Source of the DNA: Otis tarda
Lineage: Eukaryota > Chordata > Aves > Otidiformes > Otididae
Reading direction: 5' to 3'
DNA: 64,000 nt
Assembly: GCA_026413225.1 (NCBI GenBank)
Contig: CM048553.1
Location: 24,242,501 to 24,306,500 of the forward strand
This document shows positions 1-15,300 of this stretch, one piece after another (the stretch's first letter is position 1; the number at the start of each line of letters is the position of its first letter). The notes under the pieces are model-generated. The model was not told the origin of the DNA. It ran no database searches and saw nothing but the letters and a program-made list of their open reading frames with translations. The position numbers and the translations under genes were made by a program.

Positions 1-46
1 GGTCCCTTCCAACTCTAACCATTCTATGATTCTATGATTCTATGAA
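1..46 (+). repeat. CR1 LINE, extreme 3' end (continues from left of window)
   Basis: The window opens inside the conserved CR1 3' tail: GGTCCCTTCCAAC followed by an ACCATTCTATGATTCTATGA octamer run, which is the hallmark 3' terminus of avian CR1. The plus orientation follows from the octamers lying at the right end. Only the last 46 bases are visible, so subfamily and full length cannot be judged. Confidence 0.85.
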
Positions 47-3000
47 TAAGTTCAGAAACATGTGACTAAGAGAAGCACAGTCAGATGTAAAACACTCAAT
101 TGTCATATGTCTGCCTAGGATTGCCCACAGAAACCTTAACACCACTGCGTAACAATTTTGGTCCAGTACTGGAGACCGTGAAGCACAAGCCATAACACAG
201 TAAGTCTACTTGAAGACAACAAAACCAGGCATTGTCACAGGATGAAATGTCACATCTTGCAAAAGCACTACTGGAGTGCTCATACTAAAGTCGAGTATAG
301 CTAAAAGGACGCATTATGATACTGCAACCATAAAAATAATGGCTAGCAAAGAAGCTCTCAGAAGTCACCAGGTATTTAACCCTTTATATATGCGAAATAT
401 GCTCTTTTAATGGTACTGTCGTTATACAAGATTTCCCACATGCACAGAATGTAAGAGACCCCAAGCAACATTTATCTCTTCAAAGTAATATGATCACAGT
501 CATGACAATCCATTCATGTTGATCACTTTTCACAGATGTCTTCTGCTTCATGAAAAATGTGAATCCAGGTCTGGGGATCTGCCTACCCCATAAGCATGTC
601 TATACCTAGTTCTTCCTGATCTCAAGAGCTCACCAATTACCTGGACTGACACAGAACAGCTCTTACTAAGATGCCACATCTTTGACCATCAAACTGTCTG
701 TAACCACACTGTCTGCAAGGATTGTGAAATATTTCAGCACAAGACATGGATTTTATTTTCGTGAATGACAGAATGATCTGATTTGTGGCACATAAAAAGG
801 TATGGGTTATACTATGTAAGCTCCATTTAATTTAATATAAACGATGAAAATGGTATGGTAGCAACCAGAAAACTGTCTTTAACATCTCAGGAGAGGAATG
901 TAGATACCTTTGCTGACGGGCAGTCTTTCACATCTGCCCATATTGACCACTCATTTCTGGAAATATGGTGCCATTTAAGACACTACAATAGGCAGTGAGT
1001 ACTAAGCGATGAGCTTAAGCAGAAAGCTATCCAAACTGTATCTAAAGATCTACTGCTGTTTCTATTTCAACTTGGACAGATTCTCTGTTTTCAACAGCTT
1101 TTTTTTTTCTTTATTCCACAGATGTTAGCTGAAATTATGTGTGCTCTTAGAGCAATATTTTCCATGGCAAATCACAAGTACTATGCCTTAGAAATCGCCA
1201 TCAGATTTCATCAGTCAAGGTACAATTCAGAGGTCACACATACAGTGCAAGGACTGTAAAACAATTCTGTCTAGATCTATTCCACAAATACAAAAGGAGA
1301 GTTTGTACTTACATTTCTCTGGACTTCAGAAGTAGCTTCTCCACTTAGTGGTTATTAAATCAACTTGGATAGCAGTGGGAGTAGAATTAAATACTTGAGA
1401 TTCTTATACTCACTATAGTTTATATAATTTTCATATTTGCCCTTAACATTATTTCTCTACAATTTCCTCACTACCTGGTTGGCAACAATGAAACAAATAA
1501 ATTAAGGAAGTAATTCACTTTAGAAGAAAGAGAAAGGTTTTAATCTTCTTTAATTGGTCTTTTGATGTGGATAATTTTCAAGACTGAGACCTATTATAGA
1601 TTGAAGGATCATGTGAAGTTCTGTCCTTAGAGTAATCAAGCTCTAGGGAATCTTCTGAAGAAAACAAAGTGTTAATAATAGCAGGGAGTGCAAAGCTATT
1701 ATACACCAAGGGCCAAAGTCTCTAGTGCAATAAAATAAGCAGAGCATGTCTGCAAACTCAGTTAAGGTAAAGGCAAACATTTCTATCACACATTTCTTTA
1801 AGAGAAGATAAAGCGCACTGAATCAATAAATCACTGAAAAGATTATTATTTTGTACAAGCTGAAGGTCAGTCCAGGTCATTCCCACTAAAGCAAACAGAG
1901 TTTGTTAATTTAATCCAGCAGATTTGGCAGGGAAACCAAACAGGAATTTAATCAGCAGCAGAAGGTGGTGAACATCTCTGAAAATTGAATAATCATTGTA
2001 CCAGACAGTACACATCATTATGGAAGGAAAAAAGAAAAGAACAAAAGCGTCCCCTTTCACACTGTTCATTAACCTCTTAAAATGAGTAATAAATGATTTA
2101 AAACAACTGTCTCTGGAAAACAAAAACACTACATATAAGAGCAGTCAGTCAATAGTTTAGCACACCATTTATGATGACATTAAACTTCTCTGAACTATGG
2201 CTCTTCCTTCTCCTGTATTGTAATTCTTTCATTAAAAGCTGCCTTGTGAAGTAATATTGCTATTGCTCTAATAAAAAAGAGATTAATTTACTCTTTCAGC
2301 TTTTTCCTTTTCACAACAAACCAGAAAATCACTTTCAAATACATTTTCCTGTATTTTGCAAAAATTGCCCAAGATGGGATACCAAGATTTGAAGCTCTCA
2401 GCAGAGTATATTTTGTTTGTTTGAGGTTTAGATTATTTTTTCATTTTCATAGTACTATATTTGCAACAATGTCATCAGCATTTTATTTCCAAGATTAAGC
2501 TATCTCTACTGCAAAACACTTCTCTAAATCAGTCCTTCTGTTTCTACATAGATCTAATTAAATCTTTTTCTTCCCCATATATTTATTGTATACTTGTATT
2601 GTAAGAGGATAAATTCTGCTGTTAATAAGCAGAATTCAGGTAAGCTGATGTGGTAAAATAGTTCATATCTTCTGCTGACATAAGACTTAATCCTTGTGGT
2701 TTACAAAAGAAATTCATAAAAAGGAAATTTATATTCTAAATTAAAATAAATCCTTTGCTGAAGTCACTCACATGATCCTGTGCTCAGTAAAGTTATGTTA
2801 ATCTGCAGAGACCTCAGGCTACATTTCAGGCTTCTGCAAAGATAAAGGAAAAAAATCTGTATCTGAAAGGTTTTTGAGACAATCTTCTGTTTGTTCTGGA
2901 AGACTCAGTAGTTCAGAATTCCAGGCTTACATATTAGATATATTAATATCTGTGGAGCACAGTTAATTATTTCTCCATTTCTCCATGAAATTACATTGCA

Positions 3001-6000
3001 GAATTTGCACAATATTCATTATATCCAAATTTCCAGCAATCTTTGATCAAAATCTTAATCTTGCATTTTTATGTATGAGAACAGCTTTTTTTATTCTAAA
3101 AGCAGAAAGACTGCTTTCCATTCCAATATGAGATCAGCAAATCTTTAGGACCTTGCTTCTTATCTTAAAAAAAAAAATCAACATGCCCACCAAATAAGTT
3201 TTGTGAATCAAGGAGACACCCAATCACAAACTAAAATGTGCAGATTTTTCACTTCAGTTACAATGAATGTGAGACTAGCAAAACAGAGAAGAGATTTGTA
3301 TGAAACATTTTACATTTACATTGGCAGAGCAAGAAAATTTATAAAGTGCTAATCAATTCTGCTGGTCTGATCTGACACTTCTTCTGTTTGTTAAAAGGAG
3401 GCCAAACAAAGCCAATTTGGACCTTAAAAATTCCAACACTTGCTTAATCTAGTGATTATTTTCATTTGAATAATATAAATAGTTTTGCTGCTAGTGACAA
3501 GAAATAAAACATGCTGAAATCATCTTTGATGGTGCTTAAGGTGTAAATCACCTTTCCTCTGAAATAATTTAAAGTACCACAAGCATCTTACCAGTTCACC
3601 ACAGACATAAGATTTCTGCTCAGCGCATCAGAAGGATCCACTCACCACAGCTACATTAAATACTACTGACATAGCCAAGGATGTGGAGACAAATTTCAAG
3701 GCATTATTAATTCCTGCAAACAGGACCTCAATTTCTTTAACTCACTCGTGGGAACCACATTCGGCATGTTGCTGTCATGTGATGCAACTTTACTTAAGGG
3801 TGCTGAGACAAACTGGGGGAATTGCAGCACTTCACAGAGATCACGAATGTTTCTGAGGTACAGCACTGATAATCCATTGTTTGCTTACATTTTTTCCTGC
3901 TATTTTCCACAAAGAACCTGAGGCAGATCCACTGCTGGTGATGCATGGAGAGGACCATATCAGAGGCAGAAAGCATTTCAAAGATGCCATCTGTCAGAGT
4001 GGATATCCCACAAATGATTTGTAGGACACATCTACATTACTGTTTCAGGTCAGATCAGGAAAGTAATTTTAAACCAAATCTCCAGGCCATTCCCACTAAC
4101 TGCTCTCTCTGTCACATCTGAGAGTAGTTTTGGATCACATCAACTAGGGCACTTGGGCGTTAACGAGATCCAGTGCCCAGGACTGAGCAAGGCGGCAGCA
4201 AAGCTCTTAAGCTCTGCACAATCCAGATGTCAGGTCCTCAGCACCAAGTGTTTTGCCCTGCAGGTGCACTCCTAACTGTGTTACAGCACTTCCAACAGGG
4301 ATACAGCCAAACTGCTTTGGTCTGTCTGGGATGGACTGGGACAGTAATCAGTGGTTTCCTTCACAAATTCTGGAAACTAACTTGTAATGGTTATTTTGGG
4401 GAAAAGGTGTTTGATTTGGTTGGATGGATGTACTTTATTTACCATAGTAATTTTTCTAGTGTAAATATGGTGTTAGAAAACTGTGATTTCCCAAAGAAAT
4501 GAGACATCAAAAATCTATCCGATTTCACTGGAAACTGGGAACCTAACTCCTGCGGAGAAAATCATGTTTATCATGTGGTGAGTTAAAAAAAAAATGCCTT
4601 TTATTACCATTTTCACTGTAAAAGAAAAATGTATGCAGGAAAAAAAATGCTTTACTAGCAAACCCACTGCTTGCTAGAAATTCCTGGTGATTTGATACAC
4701 CATGCTACTCACAGCTTCCCCTTAACAGTGATAATCGAGTCAGGTCTTTCCATTACAAAACACAAAAGCAACTGCAAACTTAGCTCCAAGAGCATCTTCT
4801 GTTAGTATGAACAGTTTAAGATGTATGGCATTGCAAAACCAGTATCTGTCAGGGTAGACAGCACCACACTAGGCATTTTCAGTTCTATCTCTACATAAAC
4901 ATTTGTCAATTCAGTCTCGTACTCCATTCTATTTGCTGATAAAAGCTCCCAGATAAAAATGGGTACTTCAAATTTTCAGTAAAGATTTTGACTTAGAAAG
5001 TCTTAACAGATGATGTACAAGATTATTAGCTAATCACTCAGAGGTAAAACAGAGCAGCAAGACTCAAATTTTGCAGAATTTATAAATGTTTTGCCCTTCA
5101 GTTAAAATTTTTTTTCAGATCTGATGGTGTCATCTTGCCTTTGTCGTAAGAAACTATTTTAGAAAGTTCAGATCATTGGCTCAGTTTCACAAAACTCCAA
5201 AGCTACACGTTGTTCCTGAAGAAAAATATTACAGAAATAATCCTAACTTATAAAACTATTTTCAAGATAAATGATTCATATCTGATGAGCTGTGAAAAAT
5301 TGGAACATTACAAAGGCAAAAAGGAGGATGTAGTGAATTTAACAGAAATGCCACATGGTTCTTTTTTAATGATGCTGATATTTTAATCCTAGAACAAGTG
5401 TTTGCAAGGTTCCAAATGTTGGCTGAGAAAAAAAAAAACCTGCTAATTATTTTGCTTTTAAAATAATACCTTTGATCCTTCAACAGATCTTTTTAAAAGA
5501 AGTCATATGAATATCAATAAATCATCAATTTTTAAAAATACTCTGAACACACAAACATTTCTGAGATGTGGATCTCAGCCAATAAAACAATATCTTCATT
5601 TTATTTTATAAGTTACGGTTCTTTTACAGCATTCTGAACCTTTATGTATTTTCTCCCAATATGTTTTGCTGAAGACTTCTGAAGTTTTTCTCATGAAAAT
5701 GAATTTGAGCACTAGGTCACCTCTGCATATAACAGCACATAGTGTACTAAAAGGCTAACACTGCCCATGGGGATTAAAAGCTAAATGGACAAAGATCACG
5801 TTAGTGGGTTTTAAAATCATAGCCCTTAGAAAACAGGTACAATATAGGCAATGGCTGTGCAAACTCTTACTTGCTTCACTTCTTGGAAAGAAAGCCTTCA
5901 GAGATATGCTGAATCCATCAGTTCTGAGCCTTTCCTATTAGTTTTCTGGAGAGATAAAGATATAATGATTTTTGTACATACCGCTTCTCACTGAGTGAAA

Positions 6001-6255
6001 AATCTATGGAATTGGTTATATTTCTGTTCTGCAAAACCCAGAAAAACTATAGTGTAAAAATTATTTGATTGCCCTTTCTCCTTCTTTGAAGAAATAGTAA
6101 GAGGCTGCTATCTTGCTTCAACTTCCAGAAATAGAAGAAGAGCAATATCCTTCCTCAGAACCGGGATCTTACATACTGAAAAATCTGGACGGATTATCTT
6201 TATCTATATTATTTTAGAGCATTGAAACTTTTGCCAGGATATCATACAGTGCAGA
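47..6255. other. Intergenic, AT-rich, no gene seen
   Basis: Both strands show only short open frames (up to 109 codons, at 4173-4502) without recognisable domains, paired splice signals or codon bias. There are short A and T runs but no long tandem repeat and no CR1 tail. I see no RNA gene. By synteny this is the gene-poor interval upstream of STEAP1. Confidence 0.6.
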
Positions 6256-6358
6256 GAATCATAGAACAGTTTGGTTTGGAAGAGACTGTTAAAGGTCATC
6301 TAGTCCAACCCCCCTGCAAGGAGCCGAGACCTCTCCAACTAGATCAGGTTGCTCAGAG
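6256..6358 (-). repeat. CR1 LINE 3' end fragment
   Basis: Reading the minus strand gives the CR1 3' tail. On the plus strand it appears as GAATCATAGAACAGTTTGG, then AAAGGTCATCTAGTCCAACC, then AGATCAGGTTGCTCAGAG. Only about 100 bases of the 3' UTR are present, so the copy is strongly 5'-truncated, as is usual for CR1. It has some mismatches to the common consensus and is not a recent insertion. Confidence 0.9.
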
Positions 6359-9300
6359 ATTTCAGACAAAGGGGAAGAAGAATTTCAAGATGAATTTTCA
6401 GTTATCTTTTTGAAGATTATGCCTATTGTTGTGGAAGAACCTGTTTAAATACATTAGAAGAATTATTTTATATAGGTGTCATGGTAGATACAGATTTTGA
6501 AAAATTATTAGCCCTAAGAGAGGACCCTGTAGAACAGGTCCTCCTGCCAGTTTAAATCATTTCAGCATAAACAGGGGATAAATCAAGGAATACCTTTTGT
6601 ACAGACTTTCTCCAATTTTTCTCCCAGACTCTTAACTCTGTTCATGCAGGTGGTCTTTTCCTATAGGTCTACAGAAAAAGGCAGTAAAAGACGATTTATA
6701 TAGCATCTTGTTCCATAGGTAGGAACTTAAGGAATTTTCTGTGTAATCAGTAGCTTGTGTCTTTGGAAGGGTGCTGTGTGCCCTTTTGCTGTCTTCAAGG
6801 TCCTTCAGTCTTACCTGCTTGAATATTATGTAACAAAATTTACTAATAAAAAACAGCAAGAATTTGAAAAAGCAGAGTTAAGCCTACGTGTGAAAATACA
6901 TAACAAGAAAAACTCTGCTTGGAATGCACCTGAGAGAACAGAGTGCAACAAAAGTCCCTGTTAATCTCCGGTTATGCAACCTAACCTACTGAAAACAGGC
7001 CAACACTTGCCAGATCTTTTTTTTTCAAGTTGTTGCAATGAGAGGTACCACTTCCCACTATTAAGTTGTTGCCAAACTTTTAGAGACAATCTTCCTGGTA
7101 AAGTAAGATAACACAGCCTATGTATCATACATGAACTACTGAGTTAAAGCAGTGTCTACCTGCCCTGATCTCATAAAGTTCCCTAGTGATTGACAAAAAT
7201 GAAGTCTTTTCTCTGTTTCTGTCTAAAGGAAACTATGAAGTACTGAGATCAGTTGGCCTTTCATGGTAGATTGTTCACTCTGTAATTTGGTCTATGGGCT
7301 TAATCACATTGACTAAGAACACAATCTTAAAAGGTTTTGAAAAATATTTTAGCTTCTCGTGGAATGCAATGTTAAAGTACCAATCAGTGCTTGGTGTGGA
7401 AGACCTGTTAAGACAATACATGACTTTGATTTTGCATATATCCTTAGTTGTTCTACAGAACACTGAATTTAATTTAGCCACAAACATGACAAGCATGAAT
7501 TAATTAAGTGATATGTTATATTAACACAGATATTTCCAATCCTATTTCTTAGCTTTTTCTGGTAGAATAAGCATTTCCCTGAATTAATGTACATTGTTAA
7601 TAACAGTATTTAGAAGAAATATATTTAAAGATGAAACAAATTATTTGAAGCAGCCAAGTAAAATGAACAGTTATTCTAATAATATCATCTAAAGGCCTGT
7701 ACTAGTCATACAGATTCTGCCCCCCTTTCCCTTGAGGAAGTCTAAGCAAAATACAGGATTGGTTCAGGAATTCAGCAAAATTATTTTCAAGTTGTGAAAT
7801 ACTCTTCTTGGTCAAGCTTATTTTATCACTTTGAATGAAACATTGACTGAGAACCTGTTCAGGCAAATCCATGTCTGTAAAACAAAGATCTCCCCACAAT
7901 TACCTTCCAAAACTACCATCAGGATTGTTCACAAATAGTGCACAGGATTTGTCAAGATTATCAGAGTGTGACTCTAAATGAGTTTCTGCTTTCAATACAC
8001 AAAAAAGAAGTCTGAATTCAGAAGGTAGTACCTTACTCCTAAACATGCCAAGTCCAGTGAAGCTGCAGTTTCAGTCTTTAGTACAATTTAGCCATGCAGA
8101 AACAACTGCTAAAATGTCAGTACTCAGTGACAGAAATTTTACACTACACAACTTCTCAAATTTGAGCCTTTTTTACTGGAAGCAAAATGGTTGTAAACTG
8201 GATAAAAGGGAAGTGGGATGATAATATGTGTTGAAGAAAATATTCACTAGACATGTTAAACCCAGTTGGAACATATGGAGTTCCTTGGGAGCAGTATATG
8301 ACATACAACTTTTACATTTCAACAGCTCTGTTTTATTAGAAATATTTGCAATGTTATAGGAAAATGGAAGGAAAGAACAACTGTGAATACATGAACAAGA
8401 AGAAATGGAGCTACCAAAGACATTGAAATTATGAAGTATGGAAAAAATTGAAGGAGGACAAAAAAGCTCTGGTTATTGCACTCTGTAAGTGAGTACAGTT
8501 ACGAAAATATTCTTTGCTATGAAAGGCATTTACCTCCCAATCATTCTTTTGAGCTGTGCCTACATAAAAAAAACCCAAATCTCTACTGAATACAATGTTT
8601 GGAGCTCAATGTGCACCAACTTCTGCCTGCTTTGCCATTGGGTCCTAGATCCTATAGGTGCCTTTACTCCAATGTCCTTTATAACACTGTGCCACTGAAA
8701 AGTTTGCCTTTCTTCTCACAATCTTTCTTTGATTTCTGATTGCTTTCCTATGTTATTGCTTTGATTAATCATTTTAAATGACCAGTCATCATTTGCTAGT
8801 GCAGAAATACTGCTCATTTAACCAACTGTTAACATACTGATTCCTCCTTTCATTTTCTACCCAGTTTACTGTCATATGCAATATTTAATGAAGATCAGCA
8901 CTCGTTGATAGATAGCTTTTCAATTTCCTTTCAACTTAACAAGCAGCACTTCAAAGCTTTCCTTTGAACCTGGAGAGGTGGCTACACCCAAATCTTTTTG
9001 CATATCTTAGGAGAGAGCTATAAAACACATTTTCACTGCAGAAGTCTTTTTTCTTTGCTTGTGCTATGAACAACTCTTCTCTACGTCTATCATCTGCTAT
9101 ATTAATTGTGCTTCCTACCTTTTTCTGAAGCATTACTTCAGGCTTAATTTATCTACTTATTTAATTTCAGCTGTTGTATACACAATTATGACTATATTCT
9201 TGATTTTAGCTCCTTTGGTGGCTATTACACTTTGTTCAGTTACACTAGGGACAGCTGGAAATGCTTGTATATGGCATCTCTCTCTGAAGATTTATTTGCT

Positions 9301-12300
9301 TCATCCTTCTCATCTAAAAAAGAAGTTATCCGAATAGAAGGAAACTAGGATACAATATGAATATGGCCATGTCTGATAGAGATACTTTGAAATGTTCTGA
9401 ACAAATCCAGAACATTTTATGGAAGAGGTCAATATGGAAGCACATCCAGTGCCTGTTTTAAGGAAAAGTGTGATCCAGTTTTCTGCACCCACCTGCACAG
9501 CTCAGGTATGTAAGCACTGGAAACAATTTCTGAACAGCAGTTTCACAGAGAGACCTAAGAGGGGAGAAAATCTCAGATGTAGCTTACTCTACAGCATTTT
9601 CTGCCAGCTATCTTCAACAACTCCCACACGTGCTGTATTATAAGCCTAAGGGACATGGCAGCCCTCGTTTTCCATAGAAGCAACTTAAGGACCTTAAGAG
9701 GCTCCTGAATTTCATTCCAGCATCTGACTTTGCAGCTTGGGAGCACTGGGTATTACCAGTCACATGCTCCTTCCTGTGGATTTACTTATCAAATACTAAT
9801 GGGAGTAGATCTGAAACTGAAGACTGAGGAGAGGTAGGCATCCCGCAGAACTGGCGTTAAAATTATCTCCACTTACCTGTATGTTTTCAGCAACAGATTA
9901 GCACAAGATGTATCTATCTCAATCCACTTGAATCATAAGAGGATTTCATTTTAAAAGATAAGATAAAAAACAACACTTGTTTTGATCTTGCAGGAGCATA
10001 CTTGAATCCAATGCCATTTCTTGTAAATTGCTTAATGAGTGGATGGAACCTGGTGATTTTCTGAACCAAGCACAAAAATCATGTGTTCAACTTACCTTTC
10101 CCCCTGAAGCTTTTCACACATATGAGTGCCGTCATGCACCACACCCAAAACAGGATAAGCAAAGACAACAATATCCCTGTACAGTAATCAAGCTAATTTT
10201 CATACAGACTCAAAAGGATTATTTGAAATAATTTGAATCTGAAAAAAGTGTGTGTGTGTGTGCACGTTTTTCATGTGCTTATACAATTATTATGTTGCTC
10301 AGTATTCTAAGGGTGCTCACTGGTGTCCATTTCTAAGTCTCACAGATTGAAAAAGGGTGATTTCCTATGAAAGCAGTGTAGTTATCACACACCCATGATA
10401 AGATCAAAGTGCACTGTAAATTATCACTCACCAGGTTTCATAACTTCTTCCGTTTCTGCCATAACTGATCATATTTATGAATATTCTTTTTCATTTCAAT
10501 TTAAATTTTCTCATCCAATTCCAATATAATCATCCTTTCTGTTTTAAAAATCCTATTACTTTTTTTCTCGCATAAACTTCAGGAATGACAATTGAAGGAT
10601 ATAAAATGCTGTAACAATTTTATGCTTTTATTTGCTATGATTTCATTTGGCTTACAGCTTCTCTACATCTTTCTTCTTACTTACAGTCCATACTTCCAGC
10701 AGACTGCTTAGTAAAAGGTAATGGAAAATTTTCCTGGATAATGCCAAATTTTCCTGATGTAAAAAAAAAACATTTTACACAGTTTTCTGACCCAATTTGA
10801 TTCAGATCTCTGGGACCTGGTCACATCCTTCATTCTGGACTGACACATTCTGTTTATGACCTCTATTTTCTTTAACATAACTCTCAGGAACAGCCTAGTT
10901 TTATGCAAGTGCAATTAAACTCTCATCCTCTTTTCAGATGTCCTTTGGCAACCTACTTAAAATTAGCCACTTTCTTTCCATGAGTTTTTCCCTTTTCTAA
11001 CATTTTTTCCTTAGCACTTCCCTCATTCCGTTCTCCCTGTTCACCATTTGTGGATGTCTCTCTAATCACTTATTCTCATTAGGAGTATATTCATCATTTA
11101 GTTTTGGAACCTTGTCCAAGATTCAATCTCATCTATCAGTCTCCATCTCTCATTTGAAAATTGAAAGCCTTGTTAAAGGCATGAAGTTTATTATTTGATA
11201 TAACATATATTTTATTTATCCATGAATTAAATTAAAAGTTTGATTCCTGTTTAACTAGCTTTTAAAAGTCTCACTACCAAAGAGTTACAAGGTGTATGAC
11301 GATACTAAAAAGTTGAGGTGAGATTTCTAAGGCCGTTAAAGCTGAAGTCTTGAATGTTTTTGTTCTTGATTACTAAAGGCTACAAATCTTAGATGGCCAC
11401 CACATAATCCTGCTCAATAACCCCTTTTCTTGCCGTGAAGACTTCTTTATTTTCCCAGCATAGTGGGGACCTTCAAACATGCAGAGTTGAACACAGAAAC
11501 TAGCTAAGGACTTGAAAGTCAAATGTAGCAGAGGACAGCTCAGATTTAGTGCGCAGAGACAACTACCATGGTACAACCGGGCTCAGTCAGTTTTGAAATA
11601 GTACATGAGAAAATCATGTCTCCAGTCAGAAGAGAAAATACCTTTGATCTACGAACATGTCAAAGACAGGCTGTCAGGTGGTGCTGTACTGCAGGAGGAA
11701 AAATAAAACAAAAAGTAGATTTTTCAGCTGTGGAAGGAAAGAAGTCCACTGCATCCATTTCCACACTGCTGTCAGTTGTTCCACTACACTGTCTGTTAGT
11801 GTCCTACTATTACTAAATGTACTCGTCAGAGAGAAACACAGCACACAAGAGAGTTGAGTGCTGTGGGCCTAATTCCGTTATGTCAAGGGTCTGTAATGTT
11901 ACTGTACCCACAGGGGTCCACATATCTGAACAACAGAAGGCCTCATTGGCCTTAAAAGCAACAATTTATTCCAGTTTTGTTCCCAATAACGTATAAAGAC
12001 AGCAAAAAGATAGGCAGTAGGTGGTTGTGGATATGCATAGCTGAAGTATATCCACAAGAGCCATGTTATATGATTTTCAGGCTTTAAAGGCACAGTGTCT
12101 GTTGTAACACTCATCTATAGGAACAGATATAGTAATAATGGAACAAGCTCAGCATGTTTCTAGAGAGGATGAGTTTCTATTTGTCTAGCAGTCCAATGAG
12201 ACAAAAAAAAAAAAAAAACAGTGAGTAATGAGAAGTATAAAAGTAGAGAAGCTTGAGAGCATGTGAAAGACACGTAGCAGTTACTGTAACACAGTGAATT

Positions 12301-15300
12301 AGGGCTGCTGGAGCAGCACTTGGTCCTGAAGTGGAGAAAGAAGCTGAAAAGACAATATATTGAGAAGAATGACCTGAAATGTCCTCGGAACTAAGGATCT
12401 CAGAAGACAGCAGATGGCATGAGAGAGACTGAAAGTTACTAACTGACAAATGAGGAGGAAATGTTTCCATAACAATATTTAATTGAAAGTCTGTTCAAGC
12501 AGAATCCAAAAAGCTTTCAGAGTCATTATCATGGATTCTCTAGCATTTCTACATCCATTAAACAAAGCTGAACACCTAAATGTTTCGATAGTAGCACTCA
12601 AAAAAACTAGTAGCTAGCGGGTAAAGAACCCTTTCTTATCTGGTGCCATCTAACTCCTTGGGAAAAAAGAACTCTTAACAGCTACAACGACGAAACATCC
12701 ATCATAAATTTAATGTGAAAAAAAAAATGGAAGAACCCACAAAAACCTCTAAATTTGAAATGATGGAGCTATGGTGCAGATTGGTCTCTACATCAGAAGG
12801 GTAAAAAACAGAGAAAAAAATAATTAATGTGGACAAAACGCAACAAATGCACTTCAATAGATGGATTAAAAGTGGTTATGAATAAATTTAGTTAGGAAAT
12901 TAGGACAGGTTCTTGTCTACAGAGGAGTGATGGTTAAATGCAGAATTCAAAATACATCTTTCAAGTTAATTTCTTGCCAAGATATGAGGATACAATGACT
13001 TATCTTTGGATTGCTGCTGCCTACTTAATGTAATCTGGGGGAACATATCACACCCATGTTATTTAACGGTCACTATGTCCACAGATAGGATTTTTTACCT
13101 CGTAAGGATAACAGGTTAAGCTTTTAAGACACAGAAAGGAAGTATTTGCATTTAAAAGAGTGTAAGACTTATGTATGTGGAGTTTCAAGAAACTCACAAT
13201 CTTAAAATTCTGACACTTACTTTCGGCTCCTTTAGTTCTTAGACTTAGTCAGAACTCACCAGCAAGTCCTCTGCTTTCTTAGTATTTCCACCTAAAAGAT
13301 ACTACTGTGCTGTGCCAAGAAAATCACTTGCAAACTTTGTGGGATTAAGATACAATTTCTATTCCATTTACAGACCAATTTGTGGTCCCACTGGCCAAAA
13401 AATACCTTTAGCATCCCCTGTGTGTTAACTACAGCAATTTTTTTAATGTAATGGATAAAGTCTCCATCATATATTTCAAAAACATTGTGTTCATGTCTTC
13501 CTGGGGTTGTATTTTCATTAAAAAGGCTTTATGTATTTCTTTCTCTCAGTGTCAAAGGGTTGTCAACACACTCGTTTATTATTTATTAAACATTTTCAGC
13601 CTTCTTCTGTTTTCATCTTTGTTTTTTTAATCAAACCAAACAAACTGTGTCAACACAGGAAAAAAGTATTAAATATGAGAACAGACGAAAATATTCTCTC
13701 AGTAATTGGATGCCCATATATTAAACACAGTAATCCCTCTGCACTGGTTAATATGACACACACTAAAACAAACAAAACCATACAGAAATTAAAGCCAGAG
13801 ATAAAAACATGGAAAATGAAGAAGATGAGAAAAAAATAAAGAAAAGGGAAGGAGATATATGGATTTAACTCCAGCTGTTTGTCTAAGTCTCTGACTATGA
13901 AATCCATTTAACCGATTCAAAGGGACTAAGCAATTGCTGTTCATTCATTATTCTTCTTTGTTACATCCCACAACCACCAAAACCTGCCTGCTCTACACTG
14001 TATAGAAGCACCAGTCACTAAGGTCAACAAGGTGTTTTATAATTACAGCAGTATAGCACCAGAACTTTGGAAGACAGAGCATGAACAAAAACCTAAATGG
14101 TATTTCTTCCCCTACACCTTCAACAACAGTTAGTTGGCTCAGCTTTTATTTCATAAGGCTCCTCAAGTGACCAATGCATTAAAAGATTATTTCTATTAAA
14201 ACTGAACAAGACATATATGATGGTCAAAGATTGCTCCTTTAATCTCAAATGTTGCTCTTCTTCATTCTCAATAAGAAGTGTCTTCCCAATTCTTGTTACA
14301 TTTTATAACTTCATGTGTGTCTGCATATACACGTGCCTTTGTACCTGTATGTATATAAATAATCCATGTATACACATATAATTTTATAGTACATAAAATT
14401 ATTTAAATATAAATATATTTATATAGTTTTATAACACTTGTCTGTATGAAGTTTGGTGTGTCAGAGGAAACTAACACTGTAGTTGGCAGTCTCTGTACAT
14501 ATAGTATCACTTTCAGTAAGGAGAGGATTTGGGTATTTCAATGGCATAAATATTTTGGGGCTTTATTCTGATGTAAGTGATATATCTAAAAATACTGCCT
14601 TATTTCAGTACATGCTAGACTTCTTGGCAGCTCAAGATAGGTGGAATCCAGGCCTCAGTTACTAACGAAGAGATATTTCTGGAGGTGTATATATATGTGT
14701 GTGGCAGCCAGTCTTTTCTCAACCTTTCCCTTCAGTTTTTAACTTGAAACTTTCTCCATATTTGATGAAGCCTAAATTGATGTTGATACACTAACGGGGC
14801 CTTTATCTGACAGGTCCAATGAATACTGCAGATTAACCAACATTCAAAGTCCAGAACCACAGTATAAATAATGGGACTCGAGCATATATGCATTGCATTT
14901 GTAATAGAAAGCAGACATTGAACGGCATGGTTTGTTATAAATATGATACTACTACAGCTTGAGAAACCAAATACTGTCAGACAAGCAGATAAGGGTAAGA
15001 AGGCAGTTCCCATTTTTAAGTGTATCCCTGATGTCCCTGATGTTCTGAAATTAGTGCTGAGGCAGGATTCCCTTATTTAAGCTCAGTAGAGTTAATAATT
15101 TCCATCTTTCTTTTCTCAGAGAGGAAAAACTTTCATTTAATCAATTCTCAGTTAGTGCTTGGTGTAACAACGGCATTGATTTAGTTATTTACATTTCTTA
15201 GCATTAATCCCCTAGATATTTCAACGCCATTTGCTAAACCTCAAATTTGTATTTAACCTATCCCATAACAAAGAATTTTCTGCAACATTTGCACAAATAT